A DNA stretch of 64,000 nucleotides, from contig NZ_JAIOUP010000001.1 of assembly GCF_019931165.1 (NCBI RefSeq), positions 62,001 to 126,000 on the forward strand. Reading direction: 5' to 3'. Of the stretch, positions 15,590 through 25,019 are shown one piece after another (within the stretch, counting starts at the first letter, position 1; every line of letters begins with the position of its first letter). Origin of the DNA: Schnuerera sp. xch1 (GTDB lineage: Bacteria; Bacillota; Clostridia; Tissierellales; Tepidimicrobiaceae). The notes below the pieces were generated by a model. The model was given only the letters and a program-made list of their open reading frames with translations, did no database searches and had not been told where the DNA came from. The position numbers were made by a program, and so were the translations under genes.

Positions 15590-18229
15590 GTGAAAAACAT
15601 GGGATTACACGAGATAAGAGAAGAATTTTTAAAATTTTTTAATGGGAAAAATCATATGATTTTACCAAGTTTTTCTTTGATACCTAAAAACGACAGAAGT
15701 TTATTATTAATAAATGCTGGGATGGCTCCTTTAAAACCATATTTTACTGGAGAAAAAGTTCCTCCAAACAAAAAAGTTGTTACTTGTCAAAAATGTATTC
15801 GAACTGCTGATATAGAAAATGTAGGATTAACTGATAGGCATGCTACTTTCTTTGAAATGCTAGGGAACTTTTCGTTTGGAGATTATTTTAAGAAGGAAGC
15901 TATTCAATGGTCATGGGAGTTTTTAACTAAAATTCTAGAGATACCAGAAGAAAATCTTTGGGTATCCGTGTATATGGATGATGATGAAGCATTTGAGATA
16001 TGGAATAAGTCTGTAGGTGTGAATACGGAAAAAATAGTTCGTTTAGGAAAAGAAGATAACTTTTGGGAGTTAGAAGTAGGCCCTTGTGGACCTTGCTCAG
16101 AAATTTATGTTGACAGAGGAGAAGAATATGGTTGTAATAAACTTAATTGTAAACCTGGCTGTGATTGTGATAGATTTATGGAAATTTGGAATTTGGTGTT
16201 TACTCAATATGATAAAGATAAATTTGGTAAGTATCACCCATTAGAAAATCCCAACATCGATACTGGTATGGGTCTTGAAAGAATTGCAGTTATAATGGAA
16301 GATGCAAAAAATATTTTTGAAATTAAGGAAATTAGAAAGATACTCCGAGAAGTAGAAAAGATCTCTGGCAAATCCTATGGAACTGATCCAAGAATTAATA
16401 TATCTATTAGAGTTATAACCGATCACGTGAGAGCTATGACTTTTTTAGTTTCAGATGGAGTATTGCCTAGTAATGAAGGTAGAGGCTATGTTCTGAGGAG
16501 ATTAATTAGAAGAGCAGCAAGACATGGGAAATTATTAGGTATAGAAAAGCCCTTTCTACAAAACGTTGTTTCAACCTTTATTCAGTCATGGAAAGTTCAA
16601 TATCCAGAGTTGAAGAGAAGAGAAGTTCAATTAAAGAATGTAATCAATGCAGAAGAAGAAAAATTTCAAGAAACTATTGATCAAGGGATTCAGATTTTAG
16701 AAGGATATATAGAAGAAATGGTTAAAAATAATAAAAAATGTTTAAATGGAGAAAAAGCGTTTAAGTTATATGATACTTATGGATTTCCTTTAGATTTAAC
16801 TAAAGAAATTTTAGAAGAAAAGGGATTAACTGTTGATGAGAATGAGTTTAATATTAATATGGAGAAACAGAGAAAGAGAGCGAGAAAAGCTAGAGAAGAA
16901 TTTAGTGATTCTGGTTGGAAAAATAATGGTTCAATAGATTTGTTTAAAGGGATTAAAACTAAGTTTAAGGGGTATGAAACTATATCTTTAAAAACTAAAA
17001 TAATAGCTATATCTGTAGAGGGTTCTCCTGTTAATAACATTGAAGAAGGCGAAGAAGGTGTATTAGTTCTTAAAGAGACTCCGTTTTATGCTGAGAGAGG
17101 AGGTCAAGTAGGAGATATAGGTTATATTAAAAAAGATGATTTTAAAGGCAAAGTTATAGACACACAATATACAAAAGATGAAACTATTGTTCATTATGTA
17201 AGGATGGAATCAGGCGAATTAAGTGTAGGTGATACAGTTAATGCAATTGTTGATTCAAAAAATAGAAGAGATATTATGAGAAATCATTCAGCTACTCATT
17301 TGTTGCATAGAGCTTTAAAGGACGTATTAGGAGAACACGTTAAACAGGCAGGGTCCATAGTATTACCTGATAAATTAAGGTTTGATTTCACTCATTATGA
17401 GGCATTAAAAGATGAAGAATTGAAAATGGTACAAAATATAGTAAATGAAAAGATTCTTGATAATATAGAAGTAAGAACTATAGAGACTTCATTAAAAGAA
17501 TCGGAATATATGGGTGCAGTTGGATTATTTGAAGATAAATATAAGGATATAGTAAGAGTAGTACAAATAGGAGAGTATTCAAAAGAATTATGTGGAGGCA
17601 CTCATATAGATAATACGGGCAATATTGGTTTATTTAAAATAACAAGTGAATCGAGTATAGCTTCTGGTATTAGAAGAATTGAGGCAATTACAGGAAGGGC
17701 TGCCTATGATTACTTAAATAAATTAGAATATAACATTATCGATATATCTAATATTCTAAAAACTGACAGAAAAAGTATTGTTAAAAAAATCAAAAGTATA
17801 ACAAACGAAATTAAAGAAAAAGATAAACAAATAGAATCTCTAAAATCTAAAATGTCTTTAACTATTGCAGAGGAAGTATTGAATCAAGTGCAAGATGTAA
17901 ATGGCATTAATGTAATAGCATATAGAGTTAATGATATGGATATAAATAATTTAAGAAATTTAGGAGATAGAATAAGAAATGATTTAAATTCAGGAGTCAT
18001 TGTTTTAGCAAGTACAGATAATGGAAAACTTTATTTTATATCGATGGTTACGAAAGATTTAGTAAAAAGAGGTCTTCATGCAGGAAATATTATAAAAGAG
18101 ATAGCAAAATTAACTGGAGGCAGAGGCGGTGGCCGACCAGATATGGCTCAAGCAGGGGGAAAAGATTTATCTAAGGTACAAGAAGCTTTAAACAATGTAC
18201 CTTCCGTAGTTAAGAGACAGTTAAAATAA
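15590..18229 (+). CDS. alaS: Alanyl-tRNA synthetase
   Basis: This 879-residue class IIa synthetase charges tRNA-Ala. It has the N-terminal catalytic domain ('FFEMLGNFSFGDYFK', 'GMGLERIA'), the editing domain with zinc ligands in 'HSATHLLH' and 'CGGTH', and a C-terminal DHHA1/C-Ala domain ending in the glycine-rich 'GGRGGGRPDMAQAGG'. The length is normal. GTG 15590 is nine bases after AAGAGGTG; the ATG at 15599 is too far away. It heads the conserved alaS-ireB-ruvX-DUF1292 block. Confidence 0.97.
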   Translation: MKNMGLHEIREEFLKFFNGKNHMILPSFSLIPKNDRSLLLINAGMAPLKPYFTGEKVPPNKKVVTCQKCIRTADIENVGLTDRHATFFEMLGNFSFGDYFKKEAIQWSWEFLTKILEIPEENLWVSVYMDDDEAFEIWNKSVGVNTEKIVRLGKEDNFWELEVGPCGPCSEIYVDRGEEYGCNKLNCKPGCDCDRFMEIWNLVFTQYDKDKFGKYHPLENPNIDTGMGLERIAVIMEDAKNIFEIKEIRKILREVEKISGKSYGTDPRINISIRVITDHVRAMTFLVSDGVLPSNEGRGYVLRRLIRRAARHGKLLGIEKPFLQNVVSTFIQSWKVQYPELKRREVQLKNVINAEEEKFQETIDQGIQILEGYIEEMVKNNKKCLNGEKAFKLYDTYGFPLDLTKEILEEKGLTVDENEFNINMEKQRKRARKAREEFSDSGWKNNGSIDLFKGIKTKFKGYETISLKTKIIAISVEGSPVNNIEEGEEGVLVLKETPFYAERGGQVGDIGYIKKDDFKGKVIDTQYTKDETIVHYVRMESGELSVGDTVNAIVDSKNRRDIMRNHSATHLLHRALKDVLGEHVKQAGSIVLPDKLRFDFTHYEALKDEELKMVQNIVNEKILDNIEVRTIETSLKESEYMGAVGLFEDKYKDIVRVVQIGEYSKELCGGTHIDNTGNIGLFKITSESSIASGIRRIEAITGRAAYDYLNKLEYNIIDISNILKTDRKSIVKKIKSITNEIKEKDKQIESLKSKMSLTIAEEVLNQVQDVNGINVIAYRVNDMDINNLRNLGDRIRNDLNSGVIVLASTDNGKLYFISMVTKDLVKRGLHAGNIIKEIAKLTGGRGGGRPDMAQAGGKDLSKVQEALNNVPSVVKRQLK

Positions 18230-18299
18230 ATATATATATTTATTTTAATACTGCATATTCTATACAAGATATGATATAAATATTATAGGGGGTGTTATA

Positions 18300-18566
18300 A
18301 TGAGCAATAATTTTAATGAGACAATGAAATTTGAGGCATCAAAAGAGAATATAAATGAAGCTAAAAAAATTATTTTTACAGTATATAATGCTTTAAAAGA
18401 AAAAGGGTATGATCCAATCAATCAGATAATTGGATATATTTTGTCGGGGGATCCAACATATATTACTAGTTATAAAGATGCTAGAAGTTTAGTTAGAAAG
18501 ATAGAACGAGATGAATTATTAGAAGAAATATTAAGTAACTATTTAGAAAAGGAAAATGAGTTTTAG
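18300..18566 (+). CDS. ireB: IreB family regulatory phosphoprotein (YrzL/UPF0297)
   Basis: The 88-residue protein matches the IreB/YrzL family throughout ('[37 protein letters not shown]', in part). In Enterococcus IreB is a substrate of the Ser/Thr kinase IreK and a negative regulator of cephalosporin resistance. The family's conserved N-terminal threonine region ('ETMKFE') is present. The gene sits directly downstream of alaS, as in most Firmicutes. The start follows AGGGGGTG. Confidence 0.92.
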   Translation: MSNNFNETMKFEASKENINEAKKIIFTVYNALKEKGYDPINQIIGYILSGDPTYITSYKDARSLVRKIERDELLEEILSNYLEKENEF

Positions 18567-18579
18567 GAGAGATTTTTAC

Positions 18580-20754
18580 GTGAAAAGAACTAGAATATTT
18601 GTTACGATATTTTTAATTTTGTGTTTATTACTATGTATAAATGAGTTTAATTATGGTGCAAGTAATAAAAAAGTAAATAAAAATGTATATGTTGTTGTTA
18701 TAAACAAGCTCACATTAAAAGACATTGAAAAGATGCCAAAACTAAATAGATTAATTGATGACGGCAACTTTGGGTTGATGAATGTACGTGGAGAAAGCGG
18801 GTATAGAGGTGCAGAAAGTTTTATAACAATAAATGCCTCAAGTAAAGCATATGCAAATAACGAAAGTGCTCAATTCCATAATTTGACTAATGAATGCAAA
18901 AAAGTTTATGAAAATAGAATGGGTATTTTAGATAAAGATTATGCAGTAGGAAACATTAAAATTGGAATGTTATATAACCAAAATGACGGCAATAGATATT
19001 CACCTTATCTAGGAATATTAGGGGATAGATTACACGATAATAATCTTAAAACTGCTATTTATGGTAATAGTGACACAGATGAAGATATCATTAGATCATC
19101 TGCCTTGATTCCTATGGATTCAAGAGGTCTTATTGATTATGGAAATGTAGAAGATATACTTATAAAAGATGAAGACTATCCTTATGGGATTAGAACTGAT
19201 TATGATAGAATTATAAATGAAGTATCGGATATTAAGGAGAAGGCTTCATTAGTTGTTATAGACACAGGAGATCTAGATAGACTTAATAGTTATAGTAATG
19301 TTTTATCAGATGATATTTTTGATAAAAAGAGAGAATTAAATTTAGATAATATAGATAAATTTATTGGAGATTTGATAGATATTGCTAAGGAAAATGAATC
19401 TTTGTTAATGATACTAAGCCCGAATAGTAGCGAGGAAAGAATTGATGATAGTAAATTATCTCCAATTATACTATGGCAAGACGGTATAGACAAAGGTTTA
19501 GTTACATCATCTACTACAAATAGATTGGGTATTGTATCAAATTTAGATATTGCTCCGACAATTACAAATTTTTTAAATGTTTCGATGGAAAATATGTCTG
19601 GAAATATTATAGAATATGAAGAAGAAAAAGAAGATACATTTAAATATATCGAATCTATGAATAGACGCATTAATTTAACGTCAATAGTAAGGTCTAAAAC
19701 TTTAACAGTTTATGGAATTGTTTCTATTATTATAATGACAATCGTTATGCTTACATTTGTATTTAAGATTAAAATAAACAATAGAATTGGAGAAATATTA
19801 AAAATCTTACTTATTTTATTGTTTGGATTACCTATTGCTTTTATATTAAGCTCTTTATTTGAGATTGACAATTTATTTAAATTTTTTGTGAGTTTATTTT
19901 CTTTAATATGTATTTTTGTTGCTGTTGTGAAGAAGTACAATAATAAAAAATTGTTATATTGTTTAACTATTATATTTTTTGTGATAATATCAATGGATAT
20001 AATTTTTAGCGGAGCAATAACAAAATTTTCCATAATGAGTCATGATCCAATTATTGGAGCTAGATATTTTGGAATAGGCAATGAAATGGTAGGATTATTT
20101 TTAGCTATGTCAACATTAAGTGCAGGACTTTTATATTATAGGTATAACAATAAGGTAATACCTGCAATTCTTCTAATATTATCGACAGCAATGGTTGGAC
20201 ATCCAAAGCTTGGAGCAAATGTAGGTGGGACAATTGCCTTTTTATCTACAACTTTGCATTTTATTATTGAAGCTATAGGGAAAAAATTAAATTTGAAAAA
20301 TATTATTCAGATTATGATTATTGTTGGTATCATAATTGCTATATTTGGATATATAGATGTTAAATTAAATCCAAATCCAACACATTTAGCTAGAGCCCTA
20401 TTGAAAATTAGTGATGAAGGATTCAATGTAGTTACGAATATTATTAATAGAAAACTGTTAATGAATATAAGATTAGTTGGTTCATCATTTTGGACCAATG
20501 TATTGCTTGTAAATATAATTGTTCATGGTATAGTTTCATATTTATTAAAGGATAAAATTAAAAAATTAATGGACAACGGTTTAGGGAAAAGTTATTTATC
20601 ATGTGTAGTTGGAAGTATTATTGGTTTTATTGTAAATGATTCGGGATTAATATTATCTGCTATATCTATCAATATAATTACTATATTCATGTTATTTATT
20701 CTGGTAAATGATAAAGAAATGTATAATAAACAGGAAGTGGGCAAAAATGGATAG
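18580..20754 (+). CDS. Polytopic membrane protein with an extracytoplasmic alkaline-phosphatase-like domain
   Basis: The 724-residue protein has an N-terminal signal-anchor (residues 4-22) and an outside domain of about 340 residues. Its layout ('VYVVVINKLTLKDIEKMPKLNRLIDDG', in part; 'LDIAPTITNFLNV') resembles alkaline-phosphatase/phosphodiesterase superfamily proteins. Some nine to ten transmembrane helices follow from about residue 375 to the end, including the motif 'ARYFGIGNEMVG'. The metal ligands are not clearly complete, so activity is unproven. GTG 18580 follows AGGAGA at 18565-18570; an ATG at 18556 inside ireB is the alternative. The gene is inserted into the otherwise conserved ireB-ruvX order and overlaps the next gene by 8 bp. 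Confidence 0.65.
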   Translation: MKRTRIFVTIFLILCLLLCINEFNYGASNKKVNKNVYVVVINKLTLKDIEKMPKLNRLIDDGNFGLMNVRGESGYRGAESFITINASSKAYANNESAQFHNLTNECKKVYENRMGILDKDYAVGNIKIGMLYNQNDGNRYSPYLGILGDRLHDNNLKTAIYGNSDTDEDIIRSSALIPMDSRGLIDYGNVEDILIKDEDYPYGIRTDYDRIINEVSDIKEKASLVVIDTGDLDRLNSYSNVLSDDIFDKKRELNLDNIDKFIGDLIDIAKENESLLMILSPNSSEERIDDSKLSPIILWQDGIDKGLVTSSTTNRLGIVSNLDIAPTITNFLNVSMENMSGNIIEYEEEKEDTFKYIESMNRRINLTSIVRSKTLTVYGIVSIIIMTIVMLTFVFKIKINNRIGEILKILLILLFGLPIAFILSSLFEIDNLFKFFVSLFSLICIFVAVVKKYNNKKLLYCLTIIFFVIISMDIIFSGAITKFSIMSHDPIIGARYFGIGNEMVGLFLAMSTLSAGLLYYRYNNKVIPAILLILSTAMVGHPKLGANVGGTIAFLSTTLHFIIEAIGKKLNLKNIIQIMIIVGIIIAIFGYIDVKLNPNPTHLARALLKISDEGFNVVTNIINRKLLMNIRLVGSSFWTNVLLVNIIVHGIVSYLLKDKIKKLMDNGLGKSYLSCVVGSIIGFIVNDSGLILSAISINIITIFMLFILVNDKEMYNKQEVGKNG

Positions 20755-21694
20755 AGTAAAATTAGGAAATACTGATATTGAAGTGTCTAGGTTGTGTTTT
20801 GGTTCTCTAACGATGACTCCTTTTCAAGCAAATTTATCTATAAAAGAAGGTTCTGATTTAATAAAATATGCATACAAGAAAGGAATTAATTTTATTGATA
20901 CTGCAGAAGTTTATGAAAATTATCAATATATTAGAGAAGCATTAAAGGGTATAAATAGACGTGACTATATAATTACAACAAAATGTTATGCATATACTAG
21001 AGAAATGGCTAAAGCAAGTTTAGAATTAGCGTTAAAAGAATTAAAGACTAATTATATAGATATATTTATGCTACATGAACAGGAAAGTATTCATACTTTG
21101 AGAGGTCATTGGGATGCGATAGAATATTTTTTAGAAGCTAAAAAAATGGGTAAAATAAGAGCGATAGGTATTTCTACTCATAGGGTGGAAGGTGTTCTAG
21201 GTGCAACTCAGGTTAGAGAAATAGAAGTTATCCATCCAATTGTAAATAAAGAGGGTATAGGAATTCAAGATGGAAATATTGAAGATATGTTAATAGCTAT
21301 AGAGAAAGCATATAATAAAGGTAAAGGCATATACGGTATGAAGCCATTGGGAGGAGGTCATTTAATTAATAAAGCACAAGAGGCGTTTAATTTTGTAAAG
21401 CATTTACCCTATATTCACTCTATTGCTATTGGAATGCAATCTAAAGAGGAAATAGATTGTAATATTAATTTAATGGAAAAAGGAATAATTCCTGAACATT
21501 TAAGTAAAAAAATGAAAAAGAAAAATAGAAAGTTAATAATAGCGGATTATTGTATCGGTTGTGGTAATTGCGTTGACATTTGCAAACACAAGGGAATAGA
21601 AATTATTGATGGTAGAGCTATTCCTAACGAGAATTGCGTATTATGTAGCTATTGTGCTAGAAATTGTCCAGAATTTTGCATAAAGGTAATTTAA
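20747..21694 (+). CDS. Aldo/keto reductase with C-terminal double [4Fe-4S] ferredoxin domain
   Basis: The 315-residue protein has an aldo/keto reductase TIM barrel (about residues 1-255). The catalytic tetrad residues are visible as Asp and Tyr in 'DTAEVYENY', Lys in 'TTKCYA' and His in 'MLHEQE'. A ferredoxin domain follows, with CIGCGNCVDIC and CVLCSYCARNCP, enough ligands for two [4Fe-4S] clusters. Such fusions are common in strict anaerobes and suggest electron exchange with ferredoxin; the substrate is unknown. It overlaps the upstream membrane-protein gene by 8 bp, so the two are probably co-translated. Confidence 0.88.
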   Translation: MDRVKLGNTDIEVSRLCFGSLTMTPFQANLSIKEGSDLIKYAYKKGINFIDTAEVYENYQYIREALKGINRRDYIITTKCYAYTREMAKASLELALKELKTNYIDIFMLHEQESIHTLRGHWDAIEYFLEAKKMGKIRAIGISTHRVEGVLGATQVREIEVIHPIVNKEGIGIQDGNIEDMLIAIEKAYNKGKGIYGMKPLGGGHLINKAQEAFNFVKHLPYIHSIAIGMQSKEEIDCNINLMEKGIIPEHLSKKMKKKNRKLIIADYCIGCGNCVDICKHKGIEIIDGRAIPNENCVLCSYCARNCPEFCIKVI

Positions 21695-21706
21695 AAGGTG
21701 GAAGAT

Positions 21707-22123
21707 ATGAAGAGAATAATGGGATTAGATGTGGGCGATAAGACGATTGGGGTTGCTATTAGCGATCCATTATTGCTTACTGCTCAGGGACTAAAAACTA
21801 TTAAAAGAGAAAATGATAAAAAGGATATTAGACAGTTAGAGAAAATAGCAAGAGAGTATAATATAATTAAGATAATAGTAGGATTGCCAAAGAATATGAA
21901 TAATTCTATAGGTTCTCAAGGTGAAAAAGTAATGAATTTTGTAGATAAATTTAAGAAAAAGTTAAATGTTGAAATCATTTTACAGGATGAGAGACTGACT
22001 ACTGTTGCTGCAGAGAGAATGTTAATAGATGGGGATGTGAGAAGGCAAAATAGAAAAAAAGTTATAGATAAGGTTGCTGCGACTTATATTTTACAAACTT
22101 ATTTAGACAAAAGTAAGAGGTGA
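21707..22123 (+). CDS. ruvX: Holliday junction resolvase-like RuvX/YqgF
   Basis: The 138-residue RNase H-fold nuclease has the family's N-terminal '[14 protein letters not shown]', the middle 'IVGLPKNMN' and the C-terminal 'DERLTT' plus '[10 protein letters not shown]' with its aspartate. YqgF/RuvX proteins act in 16S pre-rRNA 5'-end processing and were predicted as resolvases. ATG 21707 follows AAAGGTGG. Only four bases separate its stop from the next gene. Confidence 0.93.
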   Translation: MKRIMGLDVGDKTIGVAISDPLLLTAQGLKTIKRENDKKDIRQLEKIAREYNIIKIIVGLPKNMNNSIGSQGEKVMNFVDKFKKKLNVEIILQDERLTTVAAERMLIDGDVRRQNRKKVIDKVAATYILQTYLDKSKR

Positions 22124-22127
22124 GACT

Positions 22128-22379
22128 ATGAATGAAAGGATAACCTTATTAGATGAGATGGGAAACAAAGTGGAATTTGAGTTATTAGCTACTTTTGGAT
22201 TAGATGATGTGGAATATGCTGCTTTAATTCCAGTAAACGAATTAGAGCCATTGACATATTTACTTAAAATCGAATACGATGACAAAGGCGACGCAATTTT
22301 GGTAGGTATAGATAATGATGAAGAGTTAAATGATGTTATTCAAGCATATGAGGACATACAAAAAGAAAAATTACAATAA
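22128..22379 (+). CDS. DUF1292 family protein (YrzB)
   Basis: This 83-residue acidic protein has the DUF1292 pattern: 'ITLLDEMGNKVEFELLATFGLDDVEYAALIP', in part, then 'DDEELNDVIQAYED'. Its function is unknown. It is the standard last member of the alaS-ireB-ruvX cluster in Firmicutes and follows ruvX by four bases. A fresh promoter starts just after it. Confidence 0.9.
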   Translation: MNERITLLDEMGNKVEFELLATFGLDDVEYAALIPVNELEPLTYLLKIEYDDKGDAILVGIDNDEELNDVIQAYEDIQKEKLQ

Positions 22380-22388
22380 ATTCTATGC

Positions 22389-22417
22389 TTGACAAATTTA
22401 GCTTATACTAGTATTCT
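22389..22417 (+). promoter_or_regulatory. Promoter of the fur-type gene
   Basis: TTGACA at 22389-22394 and TATTCT at 22412-22417 are 17 bases apart. The AT-rich spacer TTAGCTTATACTAG could hold a Fur/PerR-type operator, but I see no convincing full box. Confidence 0.7.
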
Positions 22418-22446
22418 ATTATGTAGGATTATAAGCGGGTGAAGAA

Positions 22447-22884
22447 ATGGATATAAATATAAACGAAGTAAAAGAAATATTCAAAGAAGAGGGGCTCAAG
22501 CTGACCACTCAAAGGCGTGCAATCTTAGATGTTATAGTAAAGAATCATTCTAAACATTTAAGTCCGGAAGAAGTATATGATATCGTAAAGGTAAAGTATC
22601 CTGAAATTGGTATAGCTACAGTATATAGGACTTTACAATTATTAGAAAAGCTTAATATTATTTATAGGGTAAATTTTGATGATGGATATAATAGATATGA
22701 ATTAAATTATGATTCAGAAAATCATCATCATCATCATTTAATTTGTTTAGAGTGCGGTAAAGTAATGGAAGTTAAATTAGATCTTTTAGAAACTTTAGAA
22801 AATGAAATTGAGAAAGAAAATGGTTTTAAGATTATAGATCATAATGTAAAATTCTTTGGGTATTGTGCTAACTGCCAAAAATGA
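22447..22884 (+). CDS. fur: Fur family metal-responsive regulator
   Basis: The 145-residue regulator has the N-terminal winged helix ('LTTQRRAILDVI', 'GIATVYRTLQLL') and a C-terminal metal-binding/dimerisation domain. The His cluster is HHHHH near residue 95, and two CxxC pairs (CLEC, CANC) form the structural zinc site. These fit Fur or PerR; I cannot separate the two confidently by eye, but the His-rich H5 motif favours Fur. The gene is monocistronic between its own promoter and terminator. Confidence 0.88.
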   Translation: MDININEVKEIFKEEGLKLTTQRRAILDVIVKNHSKHLSPEEVYDIVKVKYPEIGIATVYRTLQLLEKLNIIYRVNFDDGYNRYELNYDSENHHHHHLICLECGKVMEVKLDLLETLENEIEKENGFKIIDHNVKFFGYCANCQK

Positions 22885-22908
22885 ACCCTATATAGGGTTC
22901 GTTTTTTT
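22883..22908 (+). terminator. Terminator of the fur gene
   Basis: GAACCCTATATAGGGTTC (22883-22900) is a perfect palindrome, followed by G and seven Ts. It starts within the stop codon. Confidence 0.9.
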
Positions 22909-22983
22909 AGGAAAATTTTACAGTAACTCTACGATTATATAAATATTATAAAATGGAGAAATTAATAAAAAGGAGATGATGTA

Positions 22984-24648
22984 GTGGCTAGAAAATCGAA
23001 TAAATTAAAAATTATTCCATTAGGTGGACTTGGAGAAGTTGGTAAAAATATTACTGTTTTGGAATATAAAAATGATATTATAGTTATTGACTGTGGTTTA
23101 AGTTTTCCAGAAGATGAGATGTTAGGAATTGACGTAGTTATACCTGATATATCGTATTTGATAAAAAATAAAGAGAAGATAAAAGGAATTATATTAACTC
23201 ATGGTCATGAAGATCATATTGGAGGATTACCGTATCTTCTTGCAAAAATAAAGATACCAATATTCGGTACTAAATTAACTCTTGGTTTATTAGAAAATAA
23301 ATTAAAAGAGCATAATTTAGGAAAAGTTGATTTGAACGAAATTAGAGCAAGCGACAAAATTATTTTAGGTTGTTTTTCAGTAGAATTTATAAAGACCAGT
23401 CATAGTATTCCTGATAGTGTTGCATTGGCAATAAATACTCCTATTGGTACTGTGGTTCATACTGGTGATTTTAAAATAGATTATACTCCTATAAATGATA
23501 ATTTAATAGATTTGCATAAACTTGCAGAAATAGGAAGCAAAGGAGTACTAGTGATGTTGGCTGATAGTACTAATGTGGAGAGACCAGGATATACTATGTC
23601 TGAAAAAACTGTAGGAGATACTTTTAATGATATATTCTTAAAGGCTCCTCAGAGAATTATTGTAGCAACGTTTGCTTCTAATGTTCATAGAATACAACAA
23701 GTTATTAATGCTGCGCAACTATATAATAGAAAAATAACTGTTTCAGGTAGAAGCATGGTAAATACTATTAATGTAGCTTGTGAATTGGGTTATTTAAATG
23801 TCGAAGAAGGAACTCTAATTGATATTAAAGATATGAACAAATACCCAAGTAATGAAATAGTGGTATTAACTACTGGAAGTCAAGGAGAACCGATGTCAGC
23901 TTTATCCAGAATGGCTTTTTCTGAACATAGAAAAATAGAATTAGTACCAGAAGATACAATAATAATTTCTGCATCACCTATTCCAGGAAATGAGAAAACC
24001 ATATTCAAAGTTATAAATAAGTTGGTTGAAATCGGTGCAAAAGTTATTTATGAGTCTTTAGCTGATGTTCATGTATCAGGACATGCATGCCAAGAAGAAT
24101 TAAAATTAATGCATACTTTAATAAAGCCAAAATTCTTCATACCAGCTCATGGTGAATATAGACATTTAAAAAGACACGCAGAATTGGCTATGGAATTAGG
24201 AATGCCAAAAGATAATATTTTTATAGCTAATAATGGGTCTGTTATTGAATTTACCAAAAAATCTGGAACAATTAATAAATTTGTACAATCAGGAAATATA
24301 TTAGTTGACGGTTTAGGTATAGGAGATGTAGGAAATATTGTATTGAGAGATAGAAAACATTTATCTGAGGATGGTTTGATTGTTGTAGTTGTAACTATAA
24401 GCAAACAAGAGGGAAAAGTAATTGCAGGTCCAGATATAATATCTAGAGGATTCGTCTATGTAAGAGAATCAGAAGATTTAATGGAAGAGGCTAGAGCAGT
24501 AGTTAGAACCGCTTTAATTGAATGTGAAAAGAAACATATTACTGATTGGGCAACATTAAAATCTAGTATTAGGGATGCTTTAAGAGGATTTTTATATGAG
24601 AAAATAAAAAGAAACCCAATGATATTACCTATTATAATGGAAGTATAA
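22984..24648 (+). CDS. rnjA: Ribonuclease J
   Basis: The 554-residue metallo-beta-lactamase/beta-CASP enzyme is a 5'-3' exo- and endoribonuclease central to mRNA decay and rRNA maturation in Gram-positives. The zinc motif HGHEDHIGG is near residue 75, with 'HTGDFKID' and the beta-CASP motifs 'SGRSM', 'TGSQGEP' and 'IPAHGE'. The length is normal. GTG 22984 follows AAAGGAGATG. It stands alone, with a terminator some 100 bases downstream. Confidence 0.95.
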   Translation: MARKSNKLKIIPLGGLGEVGKNITVLEYKNDIIVIDCGLSFPEDEMLGIDVVIPDISYLIKNKEKIKGIILTHGHEDHIGGLPYLLAKIKIPIFGTKLTLGLLENKLKEHNLGKVDLNEIRASDKIILGCFSVEFIKTSHSIPDSVALAINTPIGTVVHTGDFKIDYTPINDNLIDLHKLAEIGSKGVLVMLADSTNVERPGYTMSEKTVGDTFNDIFLKAPQRIIVATFASNVHRIQQVINAAQLYNRKITVSGRSMVNTINVACELGYLNVEEGTLIDIKDMNKYPSNEIVVLTTGSQGEPMSALSRMAFSEHRKIELVPEDTIIISASPIPGNEKTIFKVINKLVEIGAKVIYESLADVHVSGHACQEELKLMHTLIKPKFFIPAHGEYRHLKRHAELAMELGMPKDNIFIANNGSVIEFTKKSGTINKFVQSGNILVDGLGIGDVGNIVLRDRKHLSEDGLIVVVVTISKQEGKVIAGPDIISRGFVYVRESEDLMEEARAVVRTALIECEKKHITDWATLKSSIRDALRGFLYEKIKRNPMILPIIMEV

Positions 24649-24749
24649 GTAAGATTTTTGTTAAAATATTTTAATAATAAAGAAAAGCTTATAATCTATT
24701 AAAAAAGTCTTTAATAAGGATAGATTTATACTTTTTATAGGCTATAAGA

Positions 24750-24790
24750 AAATCTTAGCATGTTTTTTAAAAGCATGCTAGGATTTTTTA
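24750..24790 (+). terminator. Terminator downstream of RNase J
   Basis: AAATCTTAGCATG (24750-24762) pairs with CATGCTAGGATTT (24774-24786) with one wobble, then Ts. The 100 bases before it, after the RNase J stop, show no further feature. Confidence 0.85.
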
Positions 24791-24800
24791 AGGTATTTAT

Positions 24801-24829
24801 TTGTTCACTATTGCTAATAATGATATAAT
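24801..24829 (+). promoter_or_regulatory. Promoter of the queT leader
   Basis: TTGTTC at 24801-24806 and TATAAT at 24824-24829 are 17 bases apart. It would produce an untranslated leader of about 185 nt before queT. Confidence 0.65.
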
Positions 24830-24835
24830 ATTTGA

Positions 24836-25019
24836 TAATATATATAAAAATTTAATTTTATTATTTAAAGTTTAAATTTTACATAAGATAATCAAATAAA
24901 CAATATTCATGGTTTAACACATAAATTATCAAGAACAATTAAAAATGTTTTAAATGCTAAATTGAAATGTTCATAATTAGTATAGGACACTAAAGAATCT
25001 TTAGCTCAGGAGGAATGTT
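24836..25019 (+). promoter_or_regulatory. Long AT-rich leader of queT with a hairpin next to the ribosome site
   Basis: This is most of the 371-base gap between RNase J and queT. A perfect small hairpin CTAAAG-AAT-CTTTAG (24990-25004) lies four bases before AGGAGGA. QueT genes are often controlled by preQ1 riboswitches, but I cannot match this leader to preQ1 class I or II sequences. Whether it is regulatory is unknown. Confidence 0.35.

Noticed and set aside
22389-22446. A Fur or PerR box in the fur promoter
   Set aside because: I could not find a convincing inverted repeat of the known consensus in this AT-rich stretch.
24836-25019. A preQ1 riboswitch before queT
   Set aside because: The expected core sequences are not visible; only the gene context suggested it. 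Listed as an unassigned leader instead.
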